From: Apis mellifera
Taxonomy: Eukaryota > Arthropoda > Insecta > Hymenoptera > Apidae
Direction of reading: 5' to 3'
Assembly: GCF_003254395.2 (NCBI RefSeq)
Contig: NC_037646.1
Span: 8,648,381-8,712,380 of the forward strand
DNA length: 64,000 nt
Position numbers and translations under genes: made by a program. Positions 61,801 through 64,000 of the stretch are shown here, one piece after another. The notes below the pieces were generated by a model. It searched no databases and was not told the origin of the DNA. It saw nothing but the letters and a program-made list of their open reading frames with translations. Each line of letters starts with the position of its first letter. Within the stretch, counting starts at the first letter, position 1.

Positions 61801-64000
61801 GTTCTCACTGTATGAAAAATCAGATAATTTTTGCAAATCTGAATTGAAAAAAATTATCGAAACTTATATTTTTAGAGAATTTCAATTTCGAACAATTCCT
61901 GTATTTAGAAACAATCTTTTTTCTCTATGCTTCGAATAAAAAATATCTATCCAAAGCGTTTCTGTATAAATTCTAAGAACGAATTCTTCAAAATTTCAAA
62001 CAAAAATGCGCTTCATTAAGATTCAATTTGCTAAAATAATTAATGATAACGAGATAAGTAGATGAACGTAGCTGCGACGATCTTCATTCTTGGAAACTCG
62101 TAATTGTGGCAAGCTTTATCTGGCCATTCCCCGTAGAATTTTCCATTTATCGAAGCTTCCACCCAATAGAACCGGTGAATGTTGAATTAGTCGTGCCTAC
62201 ATCATCGATCGTTCCCTTTTCCATGTTTCGTCATCGGCCAGAGATATACCTGTTTGCTTACGCCGTCCTTGTGCTCATACGATTAGAGCCGCGATAATAT
62301 CGTTTGCGCTAGGTGACATTTCAACTTTGATAATTGTAATCAGAGTTTCTAACTCGTATAGACTCGATTCGAAAATTTCGAGAACGAAAAATCTTCCTCC
62401 TGCAACGCGCCCTCCATTTTTCACCAATATATCGAAATACGTAATCCAGAATTACAAGAATATCATCCTATTTTGAGGATCTTCTTGGAAGGAAAATTTT
62501 TCACGCACATTATTGAACCTATTAACTTGATCGAATTAAATTTATCGACTCGCGGATAATCGATCATCTATCACAGTTTTTAATCCCAATTTTATCCTGA
62601 AAAAATTTAAAAAAACTCGTCTCGACCCGAAAAGACAGAAGAAATCCGATTGGGCGTTGCTCGTTCCACGAAATTCTATTCGAGCATCGATCGATTCTAA
62701 CTTTGGCGACAGGCCGGGGGGGAAAAGTGGGAAAGTACGAAATAATCTTGGCCAATCTCCTCAATTGGTAAACGAGAGAAAGAGGGGGCGAGGCAGAATA
62801 TGAGAAGGAGCTCGAGAAGAATCGGCGTATTACTTGCTCGCTCGGCTGTAAATTGCTGGCTCGGTGAACAATCCCATTTACACGAATAATCCGCGCGAAG
62901 ACGTGGAGCATCGGATATTCGTACGGTATGCTTGTGTCGACGATGTAAATGGAACCTCCTTTTACGAAGTGGCTCGGTATCAAAACCACCGGGGCGAGGT
63001 TGCGTTTTACGGCGCCCCTCTTTTCGTAGATCGAGTTATCCAAGGTAAGAAGATAACAAGATTCGAGGGAAGGATTTTTGACATTTTTTTCAATCGCGAC
63101 AGCTGTTTAAATTGTCATCGATAAATCCGTGAGAGGTTAATAGGGGTTGTTTTATAGCTTAGAGATATAAAATCCTCTCTCTACTGTTTGTATCAAATTT
63201 TTGAATTCGATGGATAATCCAATTGGAATTCGATTCGAATATAGGTTAGGTTCGAACGAGTACGAATTTCCTCGATTTACGTTTTTCCGCGCAGTGTTCA
63301 TCGACGCGTAGGAAATCGATAGGATATGTTATATAAATCGTCTATATATAATCAAATAGCAATGCCAATCAATGGCACGATGATTCTCACATTTATTTGC
63401 CAAATTTTATACAAGTTGGAATTCGCGATTGTCGCCAATCGTTATTGACCAAATATTTCATTTCTATTCTTCCGTGTGTAAAAATCGTATTGTATACTTC
63501 GTAAGAAGGTTTACAGAAGAGCTCTATGAATTACGAGTAATCCCTTTACTTGGCCCTATCCCTTCGAGTCGTAAACTGGTTGGCAACGATATATCGCGGA
63601 TTTCGTTGTCGCAAAGTGGATTCCCAAACCGTACGAGATAAACTCGTACTCGTACTCGTGTTGCGTGGAAGGGTTGCGGAGGTCGTTTGAAAACGGATTT
63701 AATTAGCAAATTATCGAGCGGCGACACGTTTCAGCAAAACGGGGACGGGTGTTTCACAAATGCGCGTTGGTTAATTTGAGAAGCGAAGGAAACGAGCGAT
63801 GGCTCGACGAGAAATACGTCTTTATACGTGACCACGACAAATGGATGAAAGCTCGGTCGCACGTATATATTCCTGTTGGAACGTAGAAATTAACGGTGGC
63901 CGCACAAAGCATAGTCGCTCGAGACTTCGTCTTGTAATCGTTCAGTGAACCAGAGCTCGTAAACACGTTGAATAGATTCCTTCTCTACACTCGCGTTTAA
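58839..64000. other. Noncoding to the end of the window
   Basis: No convincing exon was seen. An open frame at 62,852-63,042 runs into a donor-like CAAG|GTAAGA but has no upstream acceptor or ATG. Several stretches are rich in TATCGA words (for example 60,030-60,090). The 3' end of the window cuts through unannotated DNA. Confidence 0.45.

Noticed and set aside
1..64000. CRISPR arrays, bacterial operons, phage or transposase genes
   Set aside because: No regularly spaced direct repeats with unique spacers, no operon structure, and no transposase, integrase or reverse transcriptase motifs were seen.

Overview
The window looks like nuclear DNA of an insect, most likely a bee or close hymenopteran relative. 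It has an AT-rich background, CpG is not depleted, introns in the compact genes are mostly 70-150 bases with standard GT/AG ends, and it carries an arthropod Rebers-Riddiford cuticle protein. No search could be run. The species group is inferred from composition and gene content.

Bases 1-15,700 and 24,400-26,000 hold all the coding sequence that can be supported. In order these are: the 3' end of a TACC gene (+); a convergent MTBP-like gene (-) that keeps the middle and C-terminal parts of the family; a complete 16-exon ABCA3-type lipid transporter (+); a five-exon RR-1 cuticle protein with Gly/Pro-rich flanks (-); an Nnf1/PMF1 kinetochore gene (+, extreme 5' end unresolved); and a convergent 196-residue coiled-coil gene (-). 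Splice sites were read by eye. Every exon junction listed keeps the reading frame, which is strong internal support.

Bases 15,850-24,380 hold no recognisable protein gene. They do hold a TATA element facing away from the cuticle gene, an AT-rich tract with a roughly 145-base near-perfect hairpin, and a small cluster of palindromes around GCGCATGCGC.

From about 26,100 to the end (38 kb) no convincing protein-coding exon is visible, although the DNA becomes clearly less AT-rich and CpG-rich. It contains several isolated sites that look like 5' exons or small internal exons on the + strand (about 26,132-26,253, 48,830-48,890, 58,789-58,838). It also has promoter-like patches (three CCAAT boxes near 46,550; an NRF-1-type palindrome at 54,818), microsatellites, and a seven-unit minisatellite at 50,928-51,972. 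The simplest reading is the long 5' region, with alternative promoters and leader exons, of a large + strand gene whose coding part lies beyond base 64,000. That is inference.

Several of the genes serve cell division: TACC (spindle and centrosome), MTBP (replication origin firing) and Nnf1 (kinetochore). ABCA and the cuticle gene are unrelated to them, so no functional cluster is claimed.
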